A stretch of DNA of 17,376 nucleotides from contig JAJQAT010000027.1 in NCBI GenBank assembly GCA_021203665.1, positions 35,409 through 52,784 on the forward strand, in the 5' to 3' direction. Positions within the stretch are counted from its first letter, which is position 1. Every line of letters starts with the position of its first letter. The notes under the pieces are model-generated. The model was not told the origin of the DNA and did no database searches. It saw only the letters and a list, made by a program, of their open reading frames with translations. A program made the position numbers and the translations under genes. The DNA is from Bacillota bacterium. GTDB taxonomy: Bacteria; Bacillota; Clostridia; UBA1381. Of the stretch, positions 1-8,496 are shown in pieces.

Positions 1-147
1 ACATATAGTGTGCGTTTATGTTAAATTATAACAACATATGTGTAGAATGTGGTAATGTGACCTAATTAATTATATCCTATTTGGTTCAATTTTACAAGTA
101 AAAACGAAAAATGAATGGGATATATCGAAAAAAATGAAAAAAAGCTA

Positions 148-176
148 TTGCGTTTTTGATTGATTTAGGGTAAAAT
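148..176 (+). promoter_or_regulatory. Predicted sigma-A-type promoter of the dcw cluster
   Basis: A -35 box TTGCGT (148-153) and a -10 box TAAAAT (171-176) are separated by exactly 17 bp. A-rich tracts lie just upstream (about 126-143) and could act as an UP element. A start site near 183 would give a leader of roughly 88 nt before mraZ. The match and its position ahead of the first gene make it the likely main promoter of the cluster. No transcription data are available. Confidence 0.72.
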
Positions 177-209
177 GGAGGTATAGGGAGCGAATGGGAG
201 CGCTTGGGA
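175..209 (+). promoter_or_regulatory. Predicted MraZ operator (10-bp direct repeats)
   Basis: TGGGA occurs at 195-199 and 205-209, AGGGA at 185-189, and a weaker ATGGA at 175-179, all in exact 10-bp register. MraZ proteins are known to bind tandem TGGGN boxes separated by 5-nt spacers upstream of their own gene. The array starts at the -10 box and covers the predicted start site, a position suited to autoregulation of the whole operon by the MraZ encoded just downstream. Three good repeats and one degenerate repeat are visible. Confidence 0.8.
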
Positions 210-270
210 TGAAAAATGCTCAGTTCGGCAAATCAAACCCATAAATCTATCAAAAGGCAGGTGACATATA

Positions 271-714
271 ATGGTAAACTTTGTTGACGAATATCCGCGT
301 CAGCTTGACGAGCGCGGAAGAATTATTTTGCCCGCAAAGGTAAGGGAAAAAATGTCCGATACCGTATATGTCACGCGTTCCATGTCGGACAGATGTCTGC
401 ATATGTACACGCAAGAGGAGTGGGATAAAATTTCGGAAAAAATCAATCAGCTCCCGACTGCCACAGACAGAAACGCGGCGGCGTTTGTGCGTTTGTTTTT
501 CGGCAAGGCGACCAGCGCCGTTATAGACAAGCAGGGCAGAGTGCCGATTGCGAAACGGCTGATGGAATACGCTCAGCTCAAAAAGGACGTGGTGCTTGTG
601 GGTGCCAATACGCGTCTTGAAATATGGGACAGCGAGCAATGGGAGAGCTATCAGAATAATCTTTCGGACGACATTATGATGGACGGAATACTGAAATACG
701 GACTTAACATATAG
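271..714 (+). CDS. mraZ: Transcriptional regulator MraZ
   Basis: MraZ is an AbrB-like DNA-binding protein that forms rings and controls the division and cell wall operon it heads. This protein has 147 residues, the usual family length. It has the two expected half-domains, each with a D-x-x-G-R signature: DERGR at residues 13-17 and DKQGR at 86-90, followed by the ILPAKVR and VPIAKRL stretches of the swapped-hairpin fold. The ATG at 271 follows an AAGGCAGGTGA ribosome binding site (about 254-264). It is the first gene of the cluster, just downstream of TGGGA repeats that are its probable binding site. In described systems MraZ usually represses the operon, but its sign has not been tested here. 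Confidence 0.95.
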   Translation: MVNFVDEYPRQLDERGRIILPAKVREKMSDTVYVTRSMSDRCLHMYTQEEWDKISEKINQLPTATDRNAAAFVRLFFGKATSAVIDKQGRVPIAKRLMEYAQLKKDVVLVGANTRLEIWDSEQWESYQNNLSDDIMMDGILKYGLNI

Positions 715-764
715 GTAGGTTCCGTAATTAACAGATTTCGCAAATTTGTCTATGGAGGATTAAA

Positions 765-1697
765 ATGGAGTTTAAACACATTTCCGTGCTGTTTGAGGAG
801 AGCATAGAGGCACTTGGGATACGGTCCGGCGGAATATACGTTGACGGTACCCTCGGAGGCGGAGGACATTCTCACGGGATTTTATCCGCAAACAAAGACT
901 GCCGCCTTATCGGCATAGACCGCGACAGAGAGGCAATCGCCGCGGCAGGGAAAAGGCTCGCGGAGTTTGACGGCAGATTTACCCTTGTAAACAGGAATTT
1001 CGCCGAAATAAAGAGCATATTAAAGGAAAACGGAATAGAGAAAATCGACGGCGCGGTGCTTGACCTCGGAGTCAGCTCCTATCAGCTGGACAATGCCGAA
1101 AGAGGCTTCAGCTATATGCACGATGCCGCTCTTGATATGAGAATGGACACATCATCGCGAAAAAACGCGTATGACGTCGTAAACTCATATTCCCTTGAGG
1201 AGCTTACGCGGATTTTTTACGAATACGGCGAGGAAAAATGGTCGAAGCGCATTGCCGAATTTATCTGCGAAAGGCGTGCCGTTAAGAGCATAGAAACAAC
1301 CTATGAGCTTGTCGACGTGATAAAAGCGGCAATACCCAAAAAGGCGCGCCAAGAGGGCGGACATCCTGCGAAGAGAGTGTTCCAGGCGATAAGAATCGAG
1401 GTAAACGACGAGCTTAGCGTGCTTTCGGGCGCGGTAAGGGATTTTATCTCATGCCTTAACACGGGCGGAAGAATAGCCGTTATCACCTTTCATTCGCTTG
1501 AGGACAGAATAGTGAAAAACGCGTTCCAAGACGCGGCAAAGGGATGTATATGTCCGAAGGAATTTCCTGTGTGTATGTGCGGACGAAAGCCGGAGATAAA
1601 AATAATCTCAAGGAAACCGGTGCTGCCGTCGCAAAGAGAAATAGAAGAAAATTCGCGTTCCAAGAGCGCAAAGCTCAGAATCGCAGAAAAGCTTTAA
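765..1697 (+). CDS. rsmH: 16S rRNA (cytosine(1402)-N(4))-methyltransferase RsmH (MraW)
   Basis: RsmH uses S-adenosylmethionine to methylate N4 of C1402 in the decoding centre of 16S rRNA. The 310-residue length is normal. Visible motifs in order are the SAM-binding loop GTLGGGGHS (28-36), the acidic GIDRD (50-54), LDLGVSS (99-105) followed by the RGFSY and LDMRMD elements, HPAKRVFQAIRIEVNDEL (200-217), and TFHSLEDR (241-248). A C-x-C-x6-C-x-C cluster lies at 261-272, before GRKP. The start at 765 follows a GGAGG site at 754-758. The stop codon partly overlaps the ribosome binding site of the next gene, suggesting close coupling. It sits second in the cluster, as in most bacteria. Confidence 0.97.
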   Translation: MEFKHISVLFEESIEALGIRSGGIYVDGTLGGGGHSHGILSANKDCRLIGIDRDREAIAAAGKRLAEFDGRFTLVNRNFAEIKSILKENGIEKIDGAVLDLGVSSYQLDNAERGFSYMHDAALDMRMDTSSRKNAYDVVNSYSLEELTRIFYEYGEEKWSKRIAEFICERRAVKSIETTYELVDVIKAAIPKKARQEGGHPAKRVFQAIRIEVNDELSVLSGAVRDFISCLNTGGRIAVITFHSLEDRIVKNAFQDAAKGCICPKEFPVCMCGRKPEIKIISRKPVLPSQREIEENSRSKSAKLRIAEKL

Positions 1698-1709
1698 GGA
1701 GAGATAGTT

Positions 1710-2210
1710 GTGGAATACGGAAATTTGGCGTACAAGCTGCCCGAACAGTATGAAGAGCCGATAAAAAGAAAAAGACCACAAGCAAATAGAGTAAAGATAG
1801 TTAAGAGGAATCGTGAACAAATGCTGAGCAGAAGTAAAAATATTCGCAGAATATGCGCTATTGTGGTAATAGCAATATCGGCGGGATTTATGATTTCCCA
1901 ATTTGTAACCGTGAACGAAACCGAGGAACAGGTTGCGACGCTTCAAAAGGAGCTTGCGGAGCTTGAATCGGCGACGAGCCAGATGATTTTTGACCTGGAG
2001 CAGAGCGTTGACCTCGACGAGATAGAGGAGGAAGCCACAACAAGGCTCGGCATGCAAAGACCTGAAAAATACCAGACAATATATGTAAACGTAAAGCAGG
2101 ACGACGTGACGGAAAAAACCGCGTCCGAGGTGGAGGGCTTTGGAAACAGCGTAATGTCGGCGTTAAAGAAAATCGGCAGTAATATTGTACAGTTCTTCAG
2201 CATAAAATGA
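1710..2210 (+). CDS. ftsL: Cell division protein FtsL-like (bitopic coiled-coil protein)
   Basis: FtsL is a small single-pass divisome protein that works with DivIB/FtsQ and DivIC/FtsB to activate FtsW and its partner transpeptidase. This 166-residue protein has a basic cytoplasmic N-terminus (residues 18-47), one membrane span (about 48-67), then a heptad-like coiled coil rich in Glu and Leu (about 69-105). It ends the conserved region with RLGMQRPEKYQ (112-122), typical of the FtsL/DivIC family. A further tail of about 45 residues reaches the C-terminus. The start is GTG at 1710, 7 nt after AAGGAGA (1696-1702). Sequence conservation in this family is low, so the call rests on topology, the LGMxxP element and its place between rsmH and the PBP gene. 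Confidence 0.85.
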   Translation: MEYGNLAYKLPEQYEEPIKRKRPQANRVKIVKRNREQMLSRSKNIRRICAIVVIAISAGFMISQFVTVNETEEQVATLQKELAELESATSQMIFDLEQSVDLDEIEEEATTRLGMQRPEKYQTIYVNVKQDDVTEKTASEVEGFGNSVMSALKKIGSNIVQFFSIK

Positions 2211-2261
2211 TAATAGGCAATTTGAGCCGAGGTATAGCAATTAAAAGGAATTGATAAATTA

Positions 2262-4529
2262 ATGAAGCCATCATTAAATGAAATAAAAAAAAGAACCGTT
2301 GTAATGGTGCTGATTGTCACGGCGCTTTTGGCGGCGCTTGTAATGAGAGTCGCCTATTGGCAAATAATACGCGGCGACGAGCTTTCCGAAAAGGCCAAGG
2401 CGCAGCAGCAGGGCAGCAGCATTATAACAGCGTCGCGCGGAAGCATATACGACAGAAACGGAAAGGTTCTCGCGGAGAGTGCCTCCGTCAACACTCTTAT
2501 ATGCAACCCCGAAGACATAAGGGAGAACGGCAACGCGGATATTATCGCGTCCGAGCTTGCTCCCGTGCTTGACATGGAAGAGGAAGAGATAAAAACCATA
2601 ATAACAAAAAGCTCGCGCTATCAGGTGATAAAGAAGCGCATCTCAAACGAGGAAACCGAGGCTGTAAAGCAGCTTCTCGATTCCGATGTGAACGAGGAAA
2701 CCGCGGAGGCGTTCACCGGTATTTATTTTGAGGATGACTCAAAGAGGTATTATCCCTTTAACATAGCCGCGCATATTTTGGGCTTTACCGGCTATGACAA
2801 TAACGGCATACAGGGTATAGAGCTTACCTTTGACGATGAGCTTATGGGACGCAACGGCAGTGTGGAAACAAACCAAAACGCCGACGGCACCACCCTAAAG
2901 GAGCAGCAGGAGGAATACCTAACCAGCGCCGCGAAGGGCAACGACGTTGTGCTGACCATAGATGAAACAATACAGCATTTTCTTGAAAAATATCTTGAGG
3001 AGGCTGTGCAGGAGTACGAGCTTAAGGAGGGCGGCGCGGGCATAGTTATGAACCCGAAAACGGGCGAAATACTCGCGATGTCCACAAAACCCGATTTTGA
3101 CTCAAATTCCCCGTATGATATTGAGCAGTTCCAAAAATACGCGGTGGATTTTGAATATGAAACTGAGGAAAGCGACGACCCGAACGCCACTCCGAGTCCC
3201 ACAGAGGATCCGGAAAACCCGAGCGACGAATACATAGCCGCGATGCGCAATAAAATGTGGTGGAATAAAGCCATATCGGATACATACGAGCCGGGCTCAA
3301 CGTTTAAGATAATAACCGCCGCGGCGGCTCTGGAGGAGAATGTTGTGGATTTGGATTCCACGTTCTATTGCCCCGGATATAAGATAGTAGCTGACAGAAA
3401 GATAAGCTGCGCCAACACCAACGGTCACGGCGCGGAAACCTTTGTGGAGGGCGTTCAAAACTCGTGCAACCCCGTGTTTATGGAGCTTGGTTTAAGACTT
3501 GGCAGCGATAAATTTATGGAATATTTCACCGCGTTCGGTCTTACGGAAAAAACCGATGTGGAGCTTGGCGGCGAGTCGTCGAGCATATATTATCACGACA
3601 CGATGAGCGAGGTGGATATTGCCACAAGCTCGTTCGGTCAAGGCTTTCAGATAACCCCGATACAGCTTATCACGGCGGTGTCGGCGGTCATAAACGGCGG
3701 CGAAAGAATGCAGCCGCATATAGTTAAGGAAATAAGAAATTCAAACGGCGTTATAAAGACCTACGAGCCTGAGGTCGTGAGCAGGGTTATATCGGAGGAA
3801 ACATCTCAAACGATGAGAGAAATACTTGAATCCGTGGTATCGCTGCCGACCGCCACAGGTAAAAACGCCTACGTCAAGGGCTACCGCATAGGCGGAAAAA
3901 CGGGAACCTCGGAGAAGGGCGACCGTGACGAGGGTAAGCGTATAGCCTCATTTATAGGCTTCGCTCCGGCGAATGACCCGGAGATAATATGCCTTATCAT
4001 ACTTGACGAGCCGCAGGTTGAAAATAAGTACGGCGGTACCATTGCCGCTCCGATTGCCGGAGAATTGATAGAGGACATATTGGATTATCTCGGATTCGAG
4101 AAGCAGTACACCGAGGATGAGGAGCCGGATGTTAAGGTTGAGGTTCCCGACGTGCGCGATGTTTCCGTAGACGAGGCTAAAACCACGATTGCCGACAGCA
4201 ATTTATACGTGACGGTTAAGGGTAAGGGCGACACTGTTGTCGATCAGCTGCCGAAGCCCGGCGTGATGCTTGCGGAGGAATCGACGGTTATTTTGTACAC
4301 GGAGGAACAGGAAGAGGAAGAAACGGTAACGGTGCCTAATTTGATAGGAATGTCCGTAAGCGACGCGAAATACACTCTTGAGCTTCGAGGGTTGAATTTT
4401 GAGGTCGCCGGAGCCGGACACAGCGAGGCAAGCGGCGCTTACGCCGTAAGCCAAAGTGTCGAGGCGGGCGAAAAGGTATCGCCCGCGACCGTGATAGGCG
4501 TTGAATTCCGTCAGGTGACTTCGGATTAA
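2262..4529 (+). CDS. ftsI: Class B penicillin-binding protein with two PASTA repeats (FtsI/PBP2B/SpoVD type)
   Basis: This D,D-transpeptidase cross-links septal peptidoglycan and partners FtsW. The 755 residues show a short cytoplasmic tail and a membrane anchor (about 12-34), then a dimerisation/pedestal domain containing RGSIYDRNG (59-67). The transpeptidase domain has the catalytic STFK (346-349), SCN (401-403) and KTGT (546-549). Two PASTA repeats follow, at about 626-680 and 689-750. All catalytic motifs are intact. An acidic Pro/Thr-rich stretch (about 298-325) is inserted before the SxxK motif. ATG 2262 follows AAAGGAA (2244-2250). Two PASTA repeats favour the vegetative division enzyme over SpoVD, which typically has one, but the families intergrade in Clostridia, so the gene symbol is by function. 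Confidence 0.92.
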   Translation: MKPSLNEIKKRTVVMVLIVTALLAALVMRVAYWQIIRGDELSEKAKAQQQGSSIITASRGSIYDRNGKVLAESASVNTLICNPEDIRENGNADIIASELAPVLDMEEEEIKTIITKSSRYQVIKKRISNEETEAVKQLLDSDVNEETAEAFTGIYFEDDSKRYYPFNIAAHILGFTGYDNNGIQGIELTFDDELMGRNGSVETNQNADGTTLKEQQEEYLTSAAKGNDVVLTIDETIQHFLEKYLEEAVQEYELKEGGAGIVMNPKTGEILAMSTKPDFDSNSPYDIEQFQKYAVDFEYETEESDDPNATPSPTEDPENPSDEYIAAMRNKMWWNKAISDTYEPGSTFKIITAAAALEENVVDLDSTFYCPGYKIVADRKISCANTNGHGAETFVEGVQNSCNPVFMELGLRLGSDKFMEYFTAFGLTEKTDVELGGESSSIYYHDTMSEVDIATSSFGQGFQITPIQLITAVSAVINGGERMQPHIVKEIRNSNGVIKTYEPEVVSRVISEETSQTMREILESVVSLPTATGKNAYVKGYRIGGKTGTSEKGDRDEGKRIASFIGFAPANDPEIICLIILDEPQVENKYGGTIAAPIAGELIEDILDYLGFEKQYTEDEEPDVKVEVPDVRDVSVDEAKTTIADSNLYVTVKGKGDTVVDQLPKPGVMLAEESTVILYTEEQEEEETVTVPNLIGMSVSDAKYTLELRGLNFEVAGAGHSEASGAYAVSQSVEAGEKVSPATVIGVEFRQVTSD

Positions 4530-4550
4530 AGCGATAGGGGGAAAGATATA

Positions 4551-5987
4551 ATGTTAGCGAGTGAACTTCTCGGAGAAAAATGGCTCGGCGAGCATGATGA
4601 TATAGATATAACAGGCATCGCGTATGACTCAAGAAATGTTATGCCCGGAAATGTGTTTGTTTGCATAAAGGGCTTTGAAACGGACGGGCATAAATACGCG
4701 CAAATGGCTGTTGACAACGGCGCGGCTGTTATAGTGGCTCAGGATAAGATAACGGTTGACGTTCCCGTGTGGTACGTTGAGGATTCCAGAGTGGAAATCG
4801 CCGAAATGGCGTGTAAATATTACGGAAATCCGTCAAAGAATTTCAAGCTTATAGGCGTTACCGGCACAAACGGCAAAACAACGATAACCTATCTTATAAA
4901 GAGCATTATCGAAACCGCCGGTATGAGAATAGGCGTAATAGGAACAAATCAGAATATCATAGGCGACAAGGTACTCGTAACTCAAAGCACCACGCCGACC
5001 ACGCCGAACGCGCTCGAGCTGCAGCAGCTTTTCGCGGAAATGGCGGAGAGTGACGCGCAATGCGTTGTTATGGAGGTTTCAAGCCACGCGTTGGAGCTTG
5101 AAAGAGTACACGGCTGTCATTTTGACGTCGGTGTGTTCACAAATCTTACGCGCGACCATCTTGATTTCCACAAAACAATGGAAAATTATCTTGCCGCAAA
5201 GGCAAAGCTCTTTGATATAAGCGACAAGGGCGTTGTAAACTTCGACGACGACGGCGGAAAAACGATAGTGAAAAATTCCGATTGCGGCATACTCAAGGTA
5301 GGTCTTTCGGACGGCTGCGACCTAAGGGCGAAAAATATCGAAATATCCGCGTCCGGTTCGGATTTTGAGGTTGAGTATAATAATAAGACCTATCCCGTTC
5401 ATATAATGATACCGGGCAGATTCAGCGTGTATAACGCGATATGCGCGATGGGCGCGGCGATTCAGCTGGGAATCGATATGGACACTATCATAAAGGGACT
5501 TGAAAACGCGACGGGCGTTATCGGACGTGTTGAGGTTGTCCCGACCGATACGGACTATACGGTTATAATAGACTACGCGCACACTCCCGACGGACTTGAA
5601 AATATCATAAGCACCGTCAAGGATTTTGCCAAGGGTGATGTAATAACCCTGTTCGGCTGCGGCGGCGACAGAGACGATACAAAGCGCCCGATTATGGGTG
5701 AAATCGCGGGTAAGCTGTCCGATTTCAGCATAATAACCTCGGATAATCCGAGAACGGAGGACCCTGTTTCCATTATAAATCAGATAGAAACGGGAATGAA
5801 ACGCACAAGCGGGAGGTATAAGGTAATAGTTGACAGACGCGAGGCGATAGGATACGCGCTTGACAACGCTAAGAAGGACGACGTTATAATCCTCGCGGGC
5901 AAGGGACAGGAAACCTATCAGATAATAGGCAAGGAAAAGCACGACTTTGACGAGCGCGTCGTTGTATATAAGCACCTTAATAAGTAA
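4551..5987 (+). CDS. murE: UDP-N-acetylmuramoyl-tripeptide synthetase MurE, meso-DAP type
   Basis: MurE is a cytoplasmic ATP-dependent ligase that adds the third residue to UDP-MurNAc-L-Ala-D-Glu. At 478 residues it has normal length. The N-terminal UDP-binding domain includes the DSR motif (26-28). The central ATPase domain has GTNGKT (105-110). A Lys near 217 in the AAKAKLFD stretch is the probable carbamylated residue, and the C-terminal domain ends with KGQE (451-454). The substrate motif is DNPR (398-401), which in this family marks meso-diaminopimelate rather than L-lysine as the added residue. ATG 4551 follows AGGGGGA (4536-4542). It lies 21 bp after the PBP gene and is followed by a terminator-like hairpin. 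Confidence 0.97.
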   Translation: MLASELLGEKWLGEHDDIDITGIAYDSRNVMPGNVFVCIKGFETDGHKYAQMAVDNGAAVIVAQDKITVDVPVWYVEDSRVEIAEMACKYYGNPSKNFKLIGVTGTNGKTTITYLIKSIIETAGMRIGVIGTNQNIIGDKVLVTQSTTPTTPNALELQQLFAEMAESDAQCVVMEVSSHALELERVHGCHFDVGVFTNLTRDHLDFHKTMENYLAAKAKLFDISDKGVVNFDDDGGKTIVKNSDCGILKVGLSDGCDLRAKNIEISASGSDFEVEYNNKTYPVHIMIPGRFSVYNAICAMGAAIQLGIDMDTIIKGLENATGVIGRVEVVPTDTDYTVIIDYAHTPDGLENIISTVKDFAKGDVITLFGCGGDRDDTKRPIMGEIAGKLSDFSIITSDNPRTEDPVSIINQIETGMKRTSGRYKVIVDRREAIGYALDNAKKDDVIILAGKGQETYQIIGKEKHDFDERVVVYKHLNK

Positions 5988-5992
5988 GCGAA

Positions 5993-6024
5993 AGGGCGGG
6001 TGAAATATGACCGCCCTGTTTTTT
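5993..6024 (+). terminator. Intrinsic-terminator-like hairpin between murE and murF
   Basis: AGGGCGG (5993-5999) pairs perfectly with CCGCCCT (6011-6017) across an 11-nt loop. After one G comes a run of six T (6019-6024). The GC-rich stem followed by a T tract fits a rho-independent terminator, and it begins only 5 bp after the murE stop. The large loop and 7-bp stem may make it leaky. I see no convincing promoter between it and murF at 6061. Confidence 0.7.
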
Positions 6025-6060
6025 GAGTAATTAAACAACGGGAGATGAATTATATTTACT

Positions 6061-7431
6061 ATGCAGACTATGACTGTTAAGGAAATAATCGACGCCGCGG
6101 GAGGAAAGCTCATCTCGGGCGACATAAATACGGAAATAAAGGGCATCACCACCAATTCGAGAGAAACCAAGACGGGTTTTATGTTTATACCTCTCATAGG
6201 CGATAAATTCGACGGCCACGACTTCATAAACGCGGCGTTTGATTTGGGCGCGGCGGCAGTGCTGACGCACAAGGAAACCGAGCCGCTTGTAGACAAGACA
6301 ATCGTAAAGGTGGAGGATACTCATAAGGCTCTCGGAGATATTGCGAGGTATTACAAGGCAAAGCATAATCTTCCGACCGTCGCCGTCACGGGCAGTGTCG
6401 GAAAGACTACCACAAAGGATATGCTCCACGGCGTTCTTTCCGAGAAATACAATACCCTAAAAACGCCGGGGAATTTCAATAACGACATAGGACTTCCGCT
6501 GACCGTTTTCAATATTGAAAAGGAGCATGAGGCGGCTGTTCTTGAAATGGGCATGAATCATTTCGGTGAAATCGAATACCTTGTTTCAATCGCCAAGCCG
6601 GATGTTGCCGTTATAACAAATATCGGTCAGTCGCATATAGAGAACCTCGGTTCGAGAGAGGGCATTTTCAAGGCGAAAATGGAGATTACAAAGCTGTTTA
6701 CAAAGGATAACACGCTTATTGTGAACGGCGATGACGAGTTCCTTTCAAAAACAAAGGGTATGGGTGAATATAAGGTTGTGTACTACGGCATAAAAAATCC
6801 CGAAAACGACGTGTACGCAAAGGATATAAAAAATAACGGTCTTGACGGAACGCGCTTTACAGCCGTGGTTGACGGCAAAGAATACAAGGCGGAGGTAACC
6901 GTTCCGGGCGGGCATAATGTGTATAACGCACTTGCCGCAATATGCGTCGGACGCGAGTTCGGCGTCCCGACAGACGGCATAATCGCCGGAATAAAAAGCT
7001 TCAAGCCAACAAAAATGAGAATGGCGGTCGAGGACTTTAACGGAATAAAGATAATCAATGACTGCTATAACGCGTCGCCGGATTCGATAAAATCGTCGCT
7101 CGGCGTTCTGGGCGGAGTGGATAATATGAGAAAGGTAGCGGTTCTGGGCGATGTGTTTGAAATGGGTGACTTCGCCGCACAGGCTCATTATTCGCTCGGC
7201 GCGGTTGTTGCGGAAAACAATATCGACCTTCTTATAACGGCGGGCGAGAATATGAAACACCTCGCGCGCGGCGCAATGGATAACGGCGTGAAAAATGTCA
7301 TATCGTTTGATAAAACCCTTGAGGCGTGCAATTATGTAAAAACGGAAATAAAATCGGGCGACGCCGTGCTGATAAAGGCGTCGCGCGGAATGCACTTTGA
7401 AGAGGTGTATAACACCATAACAGAAAAATAA
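6061..7431 (+). CDS. murF: UDP-N-acetylmuramoyl-tripeptide--D-alanyl-D-alanine ligase MurF
   Basis: MurF joins D-Ala-D-Ala to the UDP-MurNAc-tripeptide using ATP, completing the cytoplasmic pentapeptide. The 456 residues match the family length. Visible elements are the N-terminal TTNSRE stretch (30-35), the P-loop GSVGKTT (111-117), NFNNDIGLPLT (138-148), INDCYNASPDS (332-342), LGDVFEMG (362-369) and a C-terminal KASRGMHFEEV (439-449). The start at 6061 is not certain: the ribosome binding site GGGAGATGA (6040-6048) is rather far upstream, and a second in-frame ATG lies at 6070. It follows a terminator-like hairpin, so its expression may be lower than, or separate from, the genes before it. 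Confidence 0.96.
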   Translation: MQTMTVKEIIDAAGGKLISGDINTEIKGITTNSRETKTGFMFIPLIGDKFDGHDFINAAFDLGAAAVLTHKETEPLVDKTIVKVEDTHKALGDIARYYKAKHNLPTVAVTGSVGKTTTKDMLHGVLSEKYNTLKTPGNFNNDIGLPLTVFNIEKEHEAAVLEMGMNHFGEIEYLVSIAKPDVAVITNIGQSHIENLGSREGIFKAKMEITKLFTKDNTLIVNGDDEFLSKTKGMGEYKVVYYGIKNPENDVYAKDIKNNGLDGTRFTAVVDGKEYKAEVTVPGGHNVYNALAAICVGREFGVPTDGIIAGIKSFKPTKMRMAVEDFNGIKIINDCYNASPDSIKSSLGVLGGVDNMRKVAVLGDVFEMGDFAAQAHYSLGAVVAENNIDLLITAGENMKHLARGAMDNGVKNVISFDKTLEACNYVKTEIKSGDAVLIKASRGMHFEEVYNTITEK

Positions 7432-7452
7432 CGAGAGGAACAGGATAGGAAA

Positions 7453-8478
7453 ATGGAATCAGTTAAGGAAATGCTTATGCTGTCGCTGCTTGCGTTCGCG
7501 GTGGCTTTGGCGGCTGTGCTCGCGTTCGGACCCGTGTTTATACCGTGGCTCAGAAAGCTGAAATTCGGTCAGGAAATCAGAGAAGAGGGTCCTAAGTGGC
7601 ACCAAAAAAAATCCGGCACGCCTACAATGGGCGGAATTATGTTTATAGTCGGAATCGCGGCGGCTTTGCTTGTGACATCGATAATTTTCGCGGTCAGGGG
7701 TAATTTTGACGCGACGTACGCGAGATGTATAGTGCTGTTTGTAATATCTCTCGGATTCGGTATAATCGGATTCGTGGATGATTACATAAAGGTTGTGAAA
7801 AAGCGCAATTTGGGACTTACCGCGCCGCAGAAATTCATAATGCAGGTTGTGCTTGCGGCGGTTTACGTTGCCGCGCTGTACGTTATGGGCGTGCTTGACA
7901 CGGCGATAAAAATTCCGTTTACCGATATAGAATGGACAATGCCGCTGTGGCTGTATATACCGTTTGTAATGTTTGTTGTGGTAGGCGTGGTGAACGCCGT
8001 AAACCTTACCGACGGACTTGACGGACTTGCGTCAAGCATAACGGCGGTGGTCGGTATTTTCTTCGCGCTTGTCTCATATATCGCGTTTAGGGAGTACGGT
8101 GTGACGGTGTTCTCTATGGCGCTTGTAGGCGGACTTTTGGGATTCTTATGGTATAACAAGTATCCGGCAAAGGTCTTTATGGGCGATACAGGCTCGCTCT
8201 TCTTGGGGGCGGCTGCGGCTCTTATGGCGATTGATTTAAAAATGCCGATACACCTTATCCTTGTAGGCTTTGTATATTTGGCTGAAACACTCTCGGTAAT
8301 TTTGCAGACAACGTATTTCAAGTACACAAAGAAAAGGTACGGAGAGGGAAGAAGAATATTTAAAATGAGTCCGCTGCATCATCATTTTGAAATGTGCGGC
8401 TGGAAAGAAAAAAAGATTGTCGCGGTGTTTACTCTTGTTACGGCAGTGCTTTGCGCCGTTGCTTGGTTCGCGGTTTAA
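7453..8478 (+). CDS. mraY: Phospho-N-acetylmuramoyl-pentapeptide-transferase MraY
   Basis: MraY is a polytopic membrane enzyme that moves phospho-MurNAc-pentapeptide from UMP to undecaprenyl phosphate, forming lipid I. The 341-residue protein is strongly hydrophobic with about ten spans. It has the family motifs GTPTMGGIMF (55-64), VDDYIK (108-113), NLTDGLDGL (184-192), FMGDTGS (242-248) and the HHHFE loop (309-313). These carry the conserved Asp and His residues used for magnesium and substrate binding. The start at 7453 is preceded by purine-rich GAGAGGAACAGGATAGGA (7433-7450). murD normally follows mraY in clusters of this type, but here ftsW starts only 18 bp downstream. Confidence 0.97.
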   Translation: MESVKEMLMLSLLAFAVALAAVLAFGPVFIPWLRKLKFGQEIREEGPKWHQKKSGTPTMGGIMFIVGIAAALLVTSIIFAVRGNFDATYARCIVLFVISLGFGIIGFVDDYIKVVKKRNLGLTAPQKFIMQVVLAAVYVAALYVMGVLDTAIKIPFTDIEWTMPLWLYIPFVMFVVVGVVNAVNLTDGLDGLASSITAVVGIFFALVSYIAFREYGVTVFSMALVGGLLGFLWYNKYPAKVFMGDTGSLFLGAAAALMAIDLKMPIHLILVGFVYLAETLSVILQTTYFKYTKKRYGEGRRIFKMSPLHHHFEMCGWKEKKIVAVFTLVTAVLCAVAWFAV

Positions 8479-8496
8479 TCGGGAGGAGAAATTAAG

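Noticed and set aside
116..120. An extra TGGGA upstream of the -35 box that could be a distant MraZ site
   Set aside because: It is a single 5-mer in AT-rich DNA, has no 10-bp-spaced partner, and is expected by chance.
1..147. A gene, RNA or terminator in the leading AT-rich stretch
   Set aside because: No open frame with a ribosome binding site, no GC-rich hairpin with a T tract, and no recognisable RNA motif is visible.
6023..6056. Possible murF promoter with TTGAGT and TATATT
   Set aside because: The spacing is 22 bp, too long for a sigma-A promoter, and other pairings are weak.
5322..6296. A 324-codon open frame on the - strand across murE, the gap and murF
   Set aside because: It runs antisense to two clear enzymes with intact motifs, its product is not recognisable, and it is a by-product of the codon bias of the + strand genes.
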